Origin: Psychrobacter sp. NG25
GTDB lineage: Bacteria > Pseudomonadota > Gammaproteobacteria > Pseudomonadales > Moraxellaceae
Direction: 5' to 3'
Assembly (NCBI RefSeq): GCF_015234355.1
Contig: NZ_JADGMV010000001.1
Location: 1-64,000, forward strand
DNA: 64,000 nt
A program made the translations under genes and the position numbers. This document shows, one piece after another, positions 55,648 through 64,000 of this stretch. Under the pieces are notes generated by a model. That model saw only the letters and a list, made by a program, of their open reading frames with translations, was not told where the DNA came from and did no database searches. Within the stretch, counting starts at the first letter, position 1. Every line of letters begins with the position of its first letter.

Positions 55648-55755
55648 TATATTCAATCCTCCATATATTAGATACGATAACAGTCTCGTTTAGTCTGCTA
55701 CTTGTAGCACTTTCACTCGCTTTCCTGGTAGCCAAACTATATTAAACCGACTATA
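55648..55755 (-). repeat. Palindromic element, subtype B
   Basis: Reads on the minus strand TATAGTCGGTTTAATATAG, AGCGAGTGAAAGT, stem GCTAC/GTAGC, CTAAACGAGACTG and ends ATTGAATATA. It lies after the GacS-like gene and before the crotonase gene. Same orientation as the copy at 59465. Confidence 0.85.
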
Positions 55756-55853
55756 TATGTAAAGAGTCATATAGAAAACGCTCAGGAGCTATCAACAAAT
55801 CATTCATCAAAAAACCACAGACTTTATAATTAATGACCTATCTTATTATTTGA

Positions 55854-58800
55854 TTAAATCATCTTCCACGTCATATCATTTTCACTTAAACGATGATAAT
55901 TAAGCTGAGGATAGCCAGATAAATCTAACATCTGCAAATTATTTAACGCTGTTATTAACGCCTCATAATACGGCTCAAGCATAGCAAACTGGGCGGGAGT
56001 GGTATGCTGTACATTTAATAAGCATTTATCTTCTAGATCTTGACTAGCCTGACGTAACTGCGGTACCCCTGTATAACGACTGCCACCTAATATGCGATGG
56101 GCAATTTGCGCCAGCATGTTGCGATCCCCTGTTTCCCATGCCTGAGTTAATGCCTGCCTTTCATCATTTATGGTGTCAAGCATCATAATAATGAGCTTGG
56201 CAGCCAAATCAGGTTTATTCGCTGAGCGATTGAGCGCGTCTTGCCAATCTAGAATATTTGAAGCGTCAATATCGTTAGCCCCAACATGACCATCATGTAG
56301 GTTATGTTTACTGGGATAATTACTGCCGTCTAGACCCTTTCTGCTTTGTTCATATGCTGCCGAATCTGTACGAGCGCTTACTTCATCATGGGAACTACCT
56401 GTCAGTTTATTTGGTGCAGATAGTAGTGGTACTTGTCCATGTTTGTTTAAGTGTAATCCTTCATAACGAGGCTGAGTCTCACGCGGTGGTTCTCGTCTAT
56501 GATCGTCACGAGGCTGACTATCTCGCAGGTAGTCATCACGAATTTTCTTCAATGATAAAGGACGCGTAATCTTTTGCGGATTTATGCTATCAGATACGCC
56601 ATCTCTAGTAATCTCATGACTTTTTGACATGGGACCAGTCATAACGGTCGAATCAGCAGGCCAAGTTGACTGGTTTTCAATCTCCCTATTTTGCCAATCG
56701 CTAGATTGAGCATTATTGCTTATCGAGTGACCGATTACCGGATCGATAGCGCCTAAGCCCTGTTCTGACAAATCGCTTTCATTCAAACCAATACTTTGTA
56801 AATCGGTGTCAGGTAGCAGCATCGATTCTGATGTTGTTGTACGCCCAAGCCATTTCTGTAGCACTTGCAGTAACTGCGGTTGGCTAATAGGCTTACCAAC
56901 ATAGTCATTGATGCCGCTGGCAATGAGCTTGTCACGCTCATCAGCCAATCCATGTGCCGTCAGAGCAATGATAGGAATACGGTTATCATCACTCTCAATA
57001 TTACGAATTTGGCGTGCTGCCTCATGCCCTGACATGCGCGGCATTTGAATATCCATAAAGATTAAATCAATACTGCCTTTATCCTGAGTAGCCGCTTTAT
57101 CTTCAGTATTTGCTTCTTCATAAAGCGCACTGTTTGATTTTTTGTTCACCTCATCGCGAGCTTCTGCTTTAGATATCTGCGTTTTATTTGACAAGCTTTG
57201 CTTATCATTTTTCGATGATTTGGTATGTTTGGTTTGTTGCTTACTGATAATTTCTATGGCATCAAAACCACTACTCGCTGTCACCACCTGAATACCAAGC
57301 TCGCTCAACAAAGCATCTAGCACCAGTAAGTTAGGTAGATGATCGTCGACTGCCAGTACCGTCACCCCTTTCCAACGTGGCTCTTGCAGGTTTTTTGGAA
57401 CACTGCGTTTCTGCGTATCTAGCATGGCATAGAGCTGTCTTTTATCTAACGGCTCATAAAGTATATTGGCATGATAGCGATTTAATAATGCTTGGTCAGC
57501 CGCCACTTGATAACCAAACACGGCAAGCTTGCCCTGATAATGTAGGCGAATTTGTTTTAGCAGCGCCATCATATCGTCTTGTGTATCATCATCTACGATG
57601 ACCCAATCCCAATAGTTGCCGCGTTCTTTTAATGATTCAAGTACACCCGGCAATGAGTTAGCTTGAGTAAGGGTAATCGGTAAATACTGTAAGCTAGCCT
57701 TGAGGACTTGGATAGACGCCGTATGATTGATCCATACCAACACATTAAACTCATCGGTCTCACTTGCCAGCGGTGCCAACACTGGTAGCTCAATTGTCTG
57801 ACCAGTAGCGGCTTCTAACACATCAACATGTGCTGGCATACGAAACCAAAACGTTGCGCCTTGATTGGCAATGTTTTCTTGTGCATTATCATGAAAACCA
57901 ATATCGCCGCCCATCAATCGTGTCAGCTGCTTAGATATGACCAGTCCCAATCCTGTACCGCCGTATTGACGAGTGATGGATGGATCGCCTTGGCTAAAGC
58001 TCTGGAACAGCATTTTCTGATCTTCTAAAGAAATGCCTTTGCCACTGTCTTGTACGCTAATCATTAAGTAGTTGTCGCGGTGATCGTCCAAGCTGACGCG
58101 TACGACCACATCACCACTATCGGTGAACTTAATCGCATTACCCACGATATTGGTCAATACTTGCTTGAGACGCAGGGCGTCCCCGTTGATACGCATCGGC
58201 ACATCATTATAAAAGAGCACGGCCATGCGTAAGCCTTTCTCTGCTGAGACTGGCGAGAGCATATCAACCACATCATAGATGGTGTCATAGAGATCGAACT
58301 CATGTCGATCGAGGACCAGTTTACCCGCTTCAATTTTGGAGAAATCCAAAACATCATTTACCAATGCAAGCAAATGCGCAGAAGACTTACGTATGGTTTG
58401 CACATACAAGTCTTGCTCAGGGTTCAGCTCACCATGACGTGCCAGCAGATTGATAAAACCATCGATACTATTAAGGGGGGTACGCAACTCATGGCTGATA
58501 TTAGCTAGAAATGCTGACTTGGCTTGGCTGGTTGAGATGGCCGCATCACGCGCATTACGAATAGAGATGTTTTGCATCTCCATCTCATCAAATGCTAGAC
58601 GCAAATCGTCTTCGGTTTGCTCAGCATGGTCCTTAAGCTCCTGAAAGCTCATATGCAAGCGGCGCAACGTCCTAACCAAATCTTGCTGTAACAGATTTAG
58701 CTCCCCATCTGATTCAACCGGAATAGGATAATACAGATTGTCGACATGGGTGCGCTGTAGCTGTAATCGCAGCTCGTAGATAGGTGCTATCCAGCGCTTT

Positions 58801-59423
58801 GAATAAATATTTAAACTGAGCAACAGAATTAAAATAGTGAACAAACCTGTAATCACTAGCGCCATTGCAATACGATAACGCGCAATATACAGCGGCTCAT
58901 TGTCCATATCGACGAGCAACCACAGTCTTTGCCCTTCGAACTCACCCAGCACACTGCCATAAGCCGTACCAATAGGTGTTAACTCTTGTGATAAAAACTT
59001 TGCTTTGGTATCTATTGCAGGCCACGCTTCATTTAATCCATAACCGACTGCTGCGAGTACTTGATTGTTTTCATCAATAATAGCAATGCGCTGTACGTGC
59101 TGCTCGGACTGCATACGACCCAATTTATCTTGGATATCCTCAAGCTTTGTGATGACGGTTTGCGGCGTGTTACCTACGTAAATTTCGCTAATATCTTGAT
59201 TTCGCTCTTGCTCTAATAACTCAGGAATGAGATCTGCAATTACTGGTGTATAACGAATAAGCACGGCCTCAGCCAAGACACCTTGCTCTGAATTACTGGC
59301 ACGCATGGTTTCATAAAACACCAAAATACCGCCGACGGCTGCCAACACACAAATTGGTAAAAACACCAATATGATTAATTGGTCATACGCACTGCTAGTA
59401 TCAAAACGTTTTTTGTATGCCAT
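55854..59423 (-). CDS. GacS/BarA-like hybrid sensor histidine kinase
   Basis: A 1189-residue tripartite kinase that should pass phosphate to a GacA/UvrY-type regulator and control the Csr/Rsm network. In order: TM1 near residues 15-38, a periplasmic domain, TM2 near 180-202, HAMP, a coiled linker, H-box AFLANISHELRTPLNS, ATPase (LTNIVGNAIKFT, SVQDSGKGI, GTGLGLVISKQL). A degenerate receiver-like stretch and a full receiver (DLIFMDIQMPRMSGHEA, GKPISQPQ) follow. A polar linker of about 200 residues comes next, then a C-terminal Hpt domain (QIAHRILGGSRYTG). The frame opens at TTG 59468; the ATG at 59423 is a more usual start with GAGAG upstream. The regulator gene is elsewhere. Same-orientation repeat copies lie on both sides. 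Confidence 0.92.
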   Translation of the reverse strand: MAYKKRFDTSSAYDQLIILVFLPICVLAAVGGILVFYETMRASNSEQGVLAEAVLIRYTPVIADLIPELLEQERNQDISEIYVGNTPQTVITKLEDIQDKLGRMQSEQHVQRIAIIDENNQVLAAVGYGLNEAWPAIDTKAKFLSQELTPIGTAYGSVLGEFEGQRLWLLVDMDNEPLYIARYRIAMALVITGLFTILILLLSLNIYSKRWIAPIYELRLQLQRTHVDNLYYPIPVESDGELNLLQQDLVRTLRRLHMSFQELKDHAEQTEDDLRLAFDEMEMQNISIRNARDAAISTSQAKSAFLANISHELRTPLNSIDGFINLLARHGELNPEQDLYVQTIRKSSAHLLALVNDVLDFSKIEAGKLVLDRHEFDLYDTIYDVVDMLSPVSAEKGLRMAVLFYNDVPMRINGDALRLKQVLTNIVGNAIKFTDSGDVVVRVSLDDHRDNYLMISVQDSGKGISLEDQKMLFQSFSQGDPSITRQYGGTGLGLVISKQLTRLMGGDIGFHDNAQENIANQGATFWFRMPAHVDVLEAATGQTIELPVLAPLASETDEFNVLVWINHTASIQVLKASLQYLPITLTQANSLPGVLESLKERGNYWDWVIVDDDTQDDMMALLKQIRLHYQGKLAVFGYQVAADQALLNRYHANILYEPLDKRQLYAMLDTQKRSVPKNLQEPRWKGVTVLAVDDHLPNLLVLDALLSELGIQVVTASSGFDAIEIISKQQTKHTKSSKNDKQSLSNKTQISKAEARDEVNKKSNSALYEEANTEDKAATQDKGSIDLIFMDIQMPRMSGHEAARQIRNIESDDNRIPIIALTAHGLADERDKLIASGINDYVGKPISQPQLLQVLQKWLGRTTTSESMLLPDTDLQSIGLNESDLSEQGLGAIDPVIGHSISNNAQSSDWQNREIENQSTWPADSTVMTGPMSKSHEITRDGVSDSINPQKITRPLSLKKIRDDYLRDSQPRDDHRREPPRETQPRYEGLHLNKHGQVPLLSAPNKLTGSSHDEVSARTDSAAYEQSRKGLDGSNYPSKHNLHDGHVGANDIDASNILDWQDALNRSANKPDLAAKLIIMMLDTINDERQALTQAWETGDRNMLAQIAHRILGGSRYTGVPQLRQASQDLEDKCLLNVQHTTPAQFAMLEPYYEALITALNNLQMLDLSGYPQLNYHRLSENDMTWKMI

Positions 59424-59464
59424 GCTATCGTCACTCTCTACTGGGGGGTTTTTGCTATGTATCG

Positions 59465-59569
59465 CCAATTCTCTATAAGCTGGATACGGTGTCAGTCTCG
59501 CTTAGTCTACGACTTGTAGTACTTTCACTCGGCTTCCTGGTATCCAAATTATATTGAACCGACTATATC
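59465..59569 (-). repeat. Palindromic element, subtype B
   Basis: Reads on the minus strand from TATAGTCGGTTCAATATAA through CCGAGTGAAAGT and CTAAGCGAGACTG to ATCCAGCTTATAGAG. It lies directly upstream of the GacS-like gene and may overlap its 5' end if a TTG start is used. Nearly the same as the copy at 55648, in the same orientation. Confidence 0.85.
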
Positions 59570-59678
59570 AATAGCAGCGGCAAGCTATTTTGCCTAAGAA
59601 TAAACTTTATAAATATTTCAGCTATTTTAACAGCATTTATAGATTCTAATCGATGAAGGTGATATGGCTAATTACGGA

Positions 59679-59785
59679 TATAGTCGATTCAATTTAAAAG
59701 TAGTACAAGGCAACCGAGTGTAGATGTATATTAAATACTTCAAGCGAGGTTAACGCAGTAATACTTTTATAGTGGAATGACTATA
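59679..59785 (+). repeat. Palindromic element, subtype A, most regular copy
   Basis: 107 bp bounded by TATAGTC and GACTATA. Inner arms AAAAGTAGTAC and GTAATACTTTT pair with one mismatch. The core has GGCAACCGAGTGTAG, apical stem GTAT/ATAC and CAAGCGAGGTTAACGCAGTA. Lies between the divergent GacS-like and cysM genes, facing the B copy at 59465. Confidence 0.9.
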
Positions 59786-60064
59786 GTTATGGTGTAACTC
59801 TCTTTTAGCTGTCTAGCTATTTTTAGACACCACTCATTTACCAAAATCTGTTGATGCCATCAGCGTAGCCAAAAACAAAATGATATAATGACGCAACTTT
59901 CTACCGGTTGCCATTTTTTTGTGATTGTCACAATGCAATCAACTACTAAATCATTAGCTTACCTTGATAGTAACCGTATTAACATCTTGACTCAAAAACT
60001 AAAATTATATTTAAGAAATACATTGTTATTCAAAAATCAATTTTAAAATTAATAAGGATACTTT
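59786..60064 (+). promoter_or_regulatory. Upstream region of cysM
   Basis: About 280 bp, AT-rich, no gene. It should carry the cysM promoter. I see no clear operator for a sulfur regulator. Confidence 0.35.
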
Positions 60065-61048
60065 ATGTCCGCTCCGGCTATGTTAAAGGCTAACTATATT
60101 ACTCAAGTGACGACACTTGCTGATTGCGTCGGTCAAACGCCGTTGGTTAAGTTGCAACGCCTACCTGAGACAGAGCAACTAACCAATGGCGCTACGTTAT
60201 TGGCCAAGCTTGAGGGTAATAACCCTGCTGGCTCTGTCAAAGACCGTCCTGCTTTTAACATGATTTATCAAGCAGAACAGCGTGGTGAAATCAAGCCTGG
60301 TGACATGCTGATTGAAGCGACTAGCGGCAATACTGGTATTGCATTGGCCATGGTCGCGGCGATGCGTGGCTATCCAATAACACTACTGATGCCAACCAAC
60401 TCAACCCAAGAACGTAAAGATGCAATGATTGCCTATGGTGCAACGTTAATCGAGGTTGATGAAGGGATAGAAGCGGCGCGTGATTTAGCACTGCAAATGC
60501 AAACAGCGGGTGAAGGCATTGTATTGGATCAGTTCAATAATCCTGATAATAGTCAGGCGCATTACCTCACTACAGGACCTGAACTGTGGGCGCAAACTGA
60601 GGGTAAAATCACGCATTTTATTAGCTCAATGGGCACCACTGGTACTATTACAGGTGTCTCACGATACCTGAAAGAACAAAATCCTGATATCAGAATCATT
60701 GGCTTACAGCCTGATGAAGAAGCTGCGATTGCAGGTATCCGTCGTTGGCCTGCTGCTTACATGCCTGGTATTTTCGATGCGGACTTAGTCGACGAAGTCA
60801 TGGATATTAATCAGCGTGTCGCAGAGATTTATATGCGCAAACTGGCCAAAACCGAAGGCATCTTCGCAGGTGTTTCTTCAGGGGCAGCAGCATGGGCAGC
60901 GGTACAAGTCGCCAAAGAAAATCCTGATGCTGTTATTGCCTTTATCGTATGCGATCGTGGCGATCGTTACTTATCGACGGGTTTGTACAATGTTGTTGAC
61001 AGCGATGTTGATGTTAGCAATGTCGATAACAGCCTAGAAGTTAAGTAG
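60065..61048 (+). CDS. cysM: Cysteine synthase B (O-acetylserine sulfhydrylase)
   Basis: A PLP enzyme that makes cysteine from O-acetylserine and sulfide or thiosulfate. PLP binds K59 in NPAGSVKDRP. Other motifs are EATSGNTGIALAM (substrate loop) and SMGTTGTITGVSRYL (phosphate loop). The 327-residue length and the motif set resemble CysM rather than CysK, but this distinction is by eye. AAGGA precedes the ATG. It is divergent from the GacS-like gene, and a 61-bp deleted repeat copy lies right after it. Confidence 0.93.
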   Translation: MSAPAMLKANYITQVTTLADCVGQTPLVKLQRLPETEQLTNGATLLAKLEGNNPAGSVKDRPAFNMIYQAEQRGEIKPGDMLIEATSGNTGIALAMVAAMRGYPITLLMPTNSTQERKDAMIAYGATLIEVDEGIEAARDLALQMQTAGEGIVLDQFNNPDNSQAHYLTTGPELWAQTEGKITHFISSMGTTGTITGVSRYLKEQNPDIRIIGLQPDEEAAIAGIRRWPAAYMPGIFDADLVDEVMDINQRVAEIYMRKLAKTEGIFAGVSSGAAAWAAVQVAKENPDAVIAFIVCDRGDRYLSTGLYNVVDSDVDVSNVDNSLEVK

Positions 61049-61069
61049 CGAATAGACAACGCTACTCAA

Positions 61070-61130
61070 TATAGTTGATTCAGTTTAAGAGAGGTTAATA
61101 CTATCCCTCTTCTACAGTGGATTAACGATA
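61070..61130 (+). repeat. Palindromic element, 61-bp internal deletion
   Basis: Starts TATAGTTGATTCAGTTTAAG, keeps GAGGTTAATACTA and ends AGTGGATTAACGATA. The central part with CCGAGTG and the apical stem is missing. It has the same length as the deleted copy at 46700. Confidence 0.8.
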
Positions 61131-61155
61131 CATTGATAAATAGTCAGGATTATCT

Positions 61156-61980
61156 ATGTCACAAGCCCGACCTTCCGACCCTATACTAGTCTTTAATATC
61201 GAGACTGTCGCCGATACCGATGCGGCGCGCCGTATCTATCCACAGTTGGCTGAGCTCAATGATGCAGATACGCTAAGTGCTTTGACAGCTCTTCGCATGC
61301 AAGAAGCTGGGCACGATTTTATGCGCCTGCCGTTACAGCGTATTGTCTGTATTTCTGCTTTATATATCAAAGACGGTAATTTCTCTTTATTTTCGTTGAC
61401 CGCAGATAAATTCAGCGAAGAAGAGATTCTCACTAAATTCTTTCGAGCATTTAGTGATCTTAAAAAACTGCCGCAACTGATCAGTTGGAACGGTTCAGGT
61501 TTTGATATCCCTGTACTGATATATCGTGCCATGCAGTATGACTTGTCAGCACCATGGTTATTTGAAGAAGGCGATCGTATCAAAAACATGCGCTTTGATA
61601 ATTACACTAACCGCTTCCACACTCGTCATCTTGATTTGATGGATAGGTTCAGTCAGTACGGTGCTAGCCATCGCGAAGCCATGGACATCGTCGCAAGCCT
61701 TTATGGCCTACCCGGCAAAACTGATATTGATGGCAGCATGGTTGGTGACCTGGTCACTAATGGGAATTGGCAAGCGCTATCTACCTATTGCGAGTCTGAC
61801 GTCATGAATACGTGGCTCATCTATCTGCGCTGGTTGCGTTTAACAGGGCAATTATCCTCACAAGACTTTGATACTTGGCAGCAGCAGAGCTATGATTATT
61901 TAGTACAATATGCCCCAGCAGATGGCAGCGTACGTCATCAAGCCTTCATAGCAGACTGGTCATCTGCACCCGTATCATAA
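61156..61980 (+). CDS. PolB-type 3'-5' exonuclease-like protein with altered first catalytic residue
   Basis: A 274-residue protein of the DNA_pol_B_exo2 family, stand-alone relatives of the proofreading domain of family B polymerases. Motif II is SWNGSGFDIPVL and motif III is CESDVMNTWLIYLRW (Y-x3-D-like: YCESD). Motif I, normally D-I-E, reads F13-N14-I15-E16 (codon AAT at 61195). The metal-binding Asp is thus replaced by Asn, which would weaken or abolish nuclease activity unless another residue helps. It lies 60 bp before rlmD, so the two may be co-transcribed. Confidence 0.85.
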   Translation: MSQARPSDPILVFNIETVADTDAARRIYPQLAELNDADTLSALTALRMQEAGHDFMRLPLQRIVCISALYIKDGNFSLFSLTADKFSEEEILTKFFRAFSDLKKLPQLISWNGSGFDIPVLIYRAMQYDLSAPWLFEEGDRIKNMRFDNYTNRFHTRHLDLMDRFSQYGASHREAMDIVASLYGLPGKTDIDGSMVGDLVTNGNWQALSTYCESDVMNTWLIYLRWLRLTGQLSSQDFDTWQQQSYDYLVQYAPADGSVRHQAFIADWSSAPVS

Positions 61981-62053
61981 AAACACCGCATTCTAAGCAG
62001 TCGCTTTTACTCTTATTTCTTTGTTATTTATCATTTATTATTAAGGCAGGTTT

Positions 62054-63598
62054 ATGCAACCCACCGATTCAAAAACGTCTATAGCAGCATCTGACGCAGC
62101 GCCACAAACTAACGATAGACAAACCATCGTCGTTCCACCAAATAAGAAAAAATCTAAGCCATCATCAAAAACACGTCGTCGCCTAAAAGATGCAGAACCG
62201 ATTCCTTTTACCATCGATAGATTGTCGCATGATGGTCGCGGTGTTGCTATCTATGGCAATGGTTTTGGGGTTGACGATGGTCATGCTGAAGACAAGCATG
62301 GCAAAACAATCTTTGTCAGTTTTGCGCTGCCAGGTGAAAGCGCATTGGTCAAAATAACCAATAGCCGTGCCAGTTTTGAGGAAGGCGATGCAATCAGCAT
62401 CACTGCCAACCCAAATCCTGAACGTGCCGTACCACCGTGCCCACATTTTGGCGTTTGCGGTGGCTGTAACTTGCAGCATTGGCAGCCAGAAAAACAAATC
62501 AACTTTAAGCAATCTGTACTGGCTGAAATGCTAATGCACCAAGCCAATGTAGAGCCTGATAACTGGCTTGCACCAATCGTTGGTGATCGACTCGGCTATC
62601 GTACCAAAGCACGTCTAGGTGTGCGTTATGTCACCAAAAAAGAAACGGCTTTGGTTGGCTTCCGTGAGCGCTCAAGCAACTTTTTAGCAGAGTTAAATGA
62701 GTGTCATATCTTAGACCCACGAATTGGTTTTGAGATTGAAAACTTAAAAGCGTTGATCAGCACATTAGAGAGTCGTAATAAGATTGCTCAGCTCGAATTG
62801 GCCATGGGTGAGCAGATACCTGAGTTGCCAGATGGCAATCAGCCAGTTGCCCTTATCGTGCGCAACTTAGAGCCATTATCAGACGATGATGTAGAAAAGC
62901 TAAAAGCATTTTTTGCGGCACGTAATTGGCAGCTATATCTACAGTCTAAAGGGGCTGATAGTATCCAACGCATTGCCTTGACGGATGCTGATGACATGAG
63001 CCAACAGTTTGGCCGTCTGTATTACCAACTGCCAGAGTACGATTTGACCTTTGAATTTATCCCGACTGACTTCACTCAAGTTAACCTATCTGTGAATCGT
63101 CAAATGACCAAGCTCGCTTGCGATTTATTAGACCTAAAAGCAGGTGAACGCGTACTGGATTTATTTAGTGGCTTGGGTAACTTTAGCTTACCGCTAGCGC
63201 GACTCGTTGGTGAGACAGGTTCAGTGGTTGGTGTGGAAGGAAGCGAAGCCATGACCGCACGCGCAGCAGATAACGCACGTCGCAATGGCATCAACAATAC
63301 TGAGTTTTATAGCCAAGATTTGACACATGACTGCACTGATAAGCCTTGGGCCAACCAAGGCTTTGATGCGCTACTAATTGATCCACCGCGCTCTGGTGCG
63401 TGGGAGATTATGCAGTATTTGCCTAAATTTAATGCTGAGCGAATCGTTTACGTTTCTTGTAATCCTGCGACCCTCGCCCGTGATACCAAAGCGCTGCTAG
63501 AACAAGGCTATCGTCTGACACATGCTGGCGTGATGGATATGTTCTGCCATACTGGTCATGTTGAATCAATCGCTCGCTTTGAAAAAGTAGCCGTTTAA
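62054..63598 (+). CDS. rlmD: 23S rRNA (uracil(1939)-C5)-methyltransferase
   Basis: Methylates U1939 of 23S rRNA using SAM. The 514-residue product has a basic N-terminal tail ([15 protein letters not shown]), a TRAM domain ([29 protein letters not shown]), an iron-sulfur motif with C129, C135 and C138 ([10 protein letters not shown]) and a fourth Cys in LNECHIL. The SAM site is [17 protein letters not shown], and the catalytic Cys lies in [11 protein letters not shown]. The length exceeds that of E. coli RlmD (433) mainly by the N-terminal tail. AAGG precedes the ATG. relA follows on the same strand, as in E. coli. Confidence 0.95.
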   Translation: MQPTDSKTSIAASDAAPQTNDRQTIVVPPNKKKSKPSSKTRRRLKDAEPIPFTIDRLSHDGRGVAIYGNGFGVDDGHAEDKHGKTIFVSFALPGESALVKITNSRASFEEGDAISITANPNPERAVPPCPHFGVCGGCNLQHWQPEKQINFKQSVLAEMLMHQANVEPDNWLAPIVGDRLGYRTKARLGVRYVTKKETALVGFRERSSNFLAELNECHILDPRIGFEIENLKALISTLESRNKIAQLELAMGEQIPELPDGNQPVALIVRNLEPLSDDDVEKLKAFFAARNWQLYLQSKGADSIQRIALTDADDMSQQFGRLYYQLPEYDLTFEFIPTDFTQVNLSVNRQMTKLACDLLDLKAGERVLDLFSGLGNFSLPLARLVGETGSVVGVEGSEAMTARAADNARRNGINNTEFYSQDLTHDCTDKPWANQGFDALLIDPPRSGAWEIMQYLPKFNAERIVYVSCNPATLARDTKALLEQGYRLTHAGVMDMFCHTGHVESIARFEKVAV

Positions 63599-63897
63599 TC
63601 TTCTCTTTTTAATCGAGCTATTTACCCTGATTAACAGCAGACATTACATAGCCTTGCTTGATTTGTCATCTCAAAATGGGATAATAGTAAACAACTTTTC
63701 TATGTTTAGAAAATCAGAACTTAGTAAACGTTCATACTCATAGCTTTATATATTTTACACGCATTTTATAGCTGCTAAAAATCGCCTTTTAGCAGTCGTA
63801 TTGGTTTATATCTAATACTTTATGAAAATACAAATTTGAAATGTGTGTACAGTAGACGGGGTTATACTCAATTCAAAATAGCTAAGAGGAGTCGGCT
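63599..63897 (+). other. Leader and promoter region of relA
   Basis: About 300 bp without a gene. AGAGGAG just before 63898 is the ribosome binding site of relA. A TATACT box lies near 63863, but no -35 box is well placed. Confidence 0.45.
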
Positions 63898-64000
63898 ATG
63901 GTAAAAATTCGTGAAGGATTACCGCTAGTGGATGGACAGACCACACAAGCCGATAGTGCAACGCTTGCAGCCCAGCTGGTTGCGAGCCAACGCTCTCATC
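63898..64000 (+). CDS. relA: RelA-type (p)ppGpp synthetase, N-terminal fragment cut by the window edge
   Basis: Only the first 34 codons lie in the window (MVKIREGLPLVDGQTTQADS and onward). The strong AGAGGAG ribosome binding site, the MVxxRE-type N terminus and the position after rlmD fit relA, the stringent-response synthetase. The catalytic part is outside the window, so the call rests on context. Confidence 0.7.
   Translation, partial: MVKIREGLPLVDGQTTQADSATLAAQLVASQRSH

Noticed and set aside
2821..61130. Reading the dispersed repeats as a CRISPR array or as an insertion sequence
   Set aside because: Copies are tens of kilobases apart, differ in orientation and encode no protein, and no spacers or transposase are present.

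Overview
The window is a gene-dense stretch of a Gram-negative chromosome, most likely a Psychrobacter (Moraxellaceae, Gammaproteobacteria). This rests on the moderate-to-low GC content, the protein sequences, and the gene neighbourhoods: thrU-tyrU-glyT-thrT-tuf, ileS-lspA-fkpB, metX-metW, rpsB-tsf, rlmD-relA and serA opposite a D-2-hydroxyglutarate dehydrogenase. I see no rRNA, prophage, transposase or CRISPR array. The species call comes from recognising sequences, not from a search.

Layout. 1-1121: start of tuf (cut by the window edge) behind four tRNA genes and their promoter, all on the minus strand. 1264-7050 (minus): trpE, an FHA-domain membrane protein, an exported DUF3298-like protein, prfC. 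7515-15023 (plus): ohr, polA, a predicted outer-membrane barrel, a small membrane protein, an SDR, a very acidic small protein. 15151-17223 (minus): a BPSS1780-like membrane protein and hemH. 17599-20565 (plus): metX-metW and a Sel1-repeat protein. 20676-26721: two unknown membrane proteins, trhO, and serA divergent from D-2-hydroxyglutarate dehydrogenase. 26839-33571 is more accessory: a BLUF photoreceptor with a membrane anchor, a GNAT-nitrilase fusion, a membrane thioredoxin, and an NCS1 permease / hydantoin-allantoin racemase / GntR regulator cluster. 33872-39921 (plus): ileS-lspA-fkpB and tas, with a cold-shock/DUF1294 protein divergent. 40045-45510: plsC-like, hflX, lrgA-lrgB-like, lytic transglycosylase. 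45789-47850 (minus): rpsB-tsf. 48260-52766 (minus): a five-gene signalling operon. 53107-59423 (minus): Bcr/CflA-like efflux pump, crotonase, GacS/BarA-like hybrid kinase. 60065-64000 (plus): cysM, a PolB-type 3'-5' exonuclease, rlmD and the start of relA.

Two things stand out. First, the operon at 48260-52766 encodes a solute-binding lipoprotein, a membrane-bound CheA-like kinase (sensor, PAS-like region, Hpt, ATPase), a stand-alone CheY and two CheX-type phosphatases. No CheW, MCP, CheR, CheB or flagellar gene is in the window. It looks like a self-contained ligand-to-phosphorelay system that borrows chemotaxis parts. Second, at least 13 copies of a palindromic intergenic element of about 107 bp occur across the window, in three sequence subtypes, with ends like TATAGTC...GACTATA. 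Its central stem changes sequence while mostly keeping pairing. Two copies are deleted to 61 bp, and two same-orientation copies flank the GacS-like gene.

Starts were adjusted where an ATG, or a TTG with a good ribosome binding site, was better than the longest reading frame. Several transcription units end in clear hairpin-plus-T-run terminators, listed separately.
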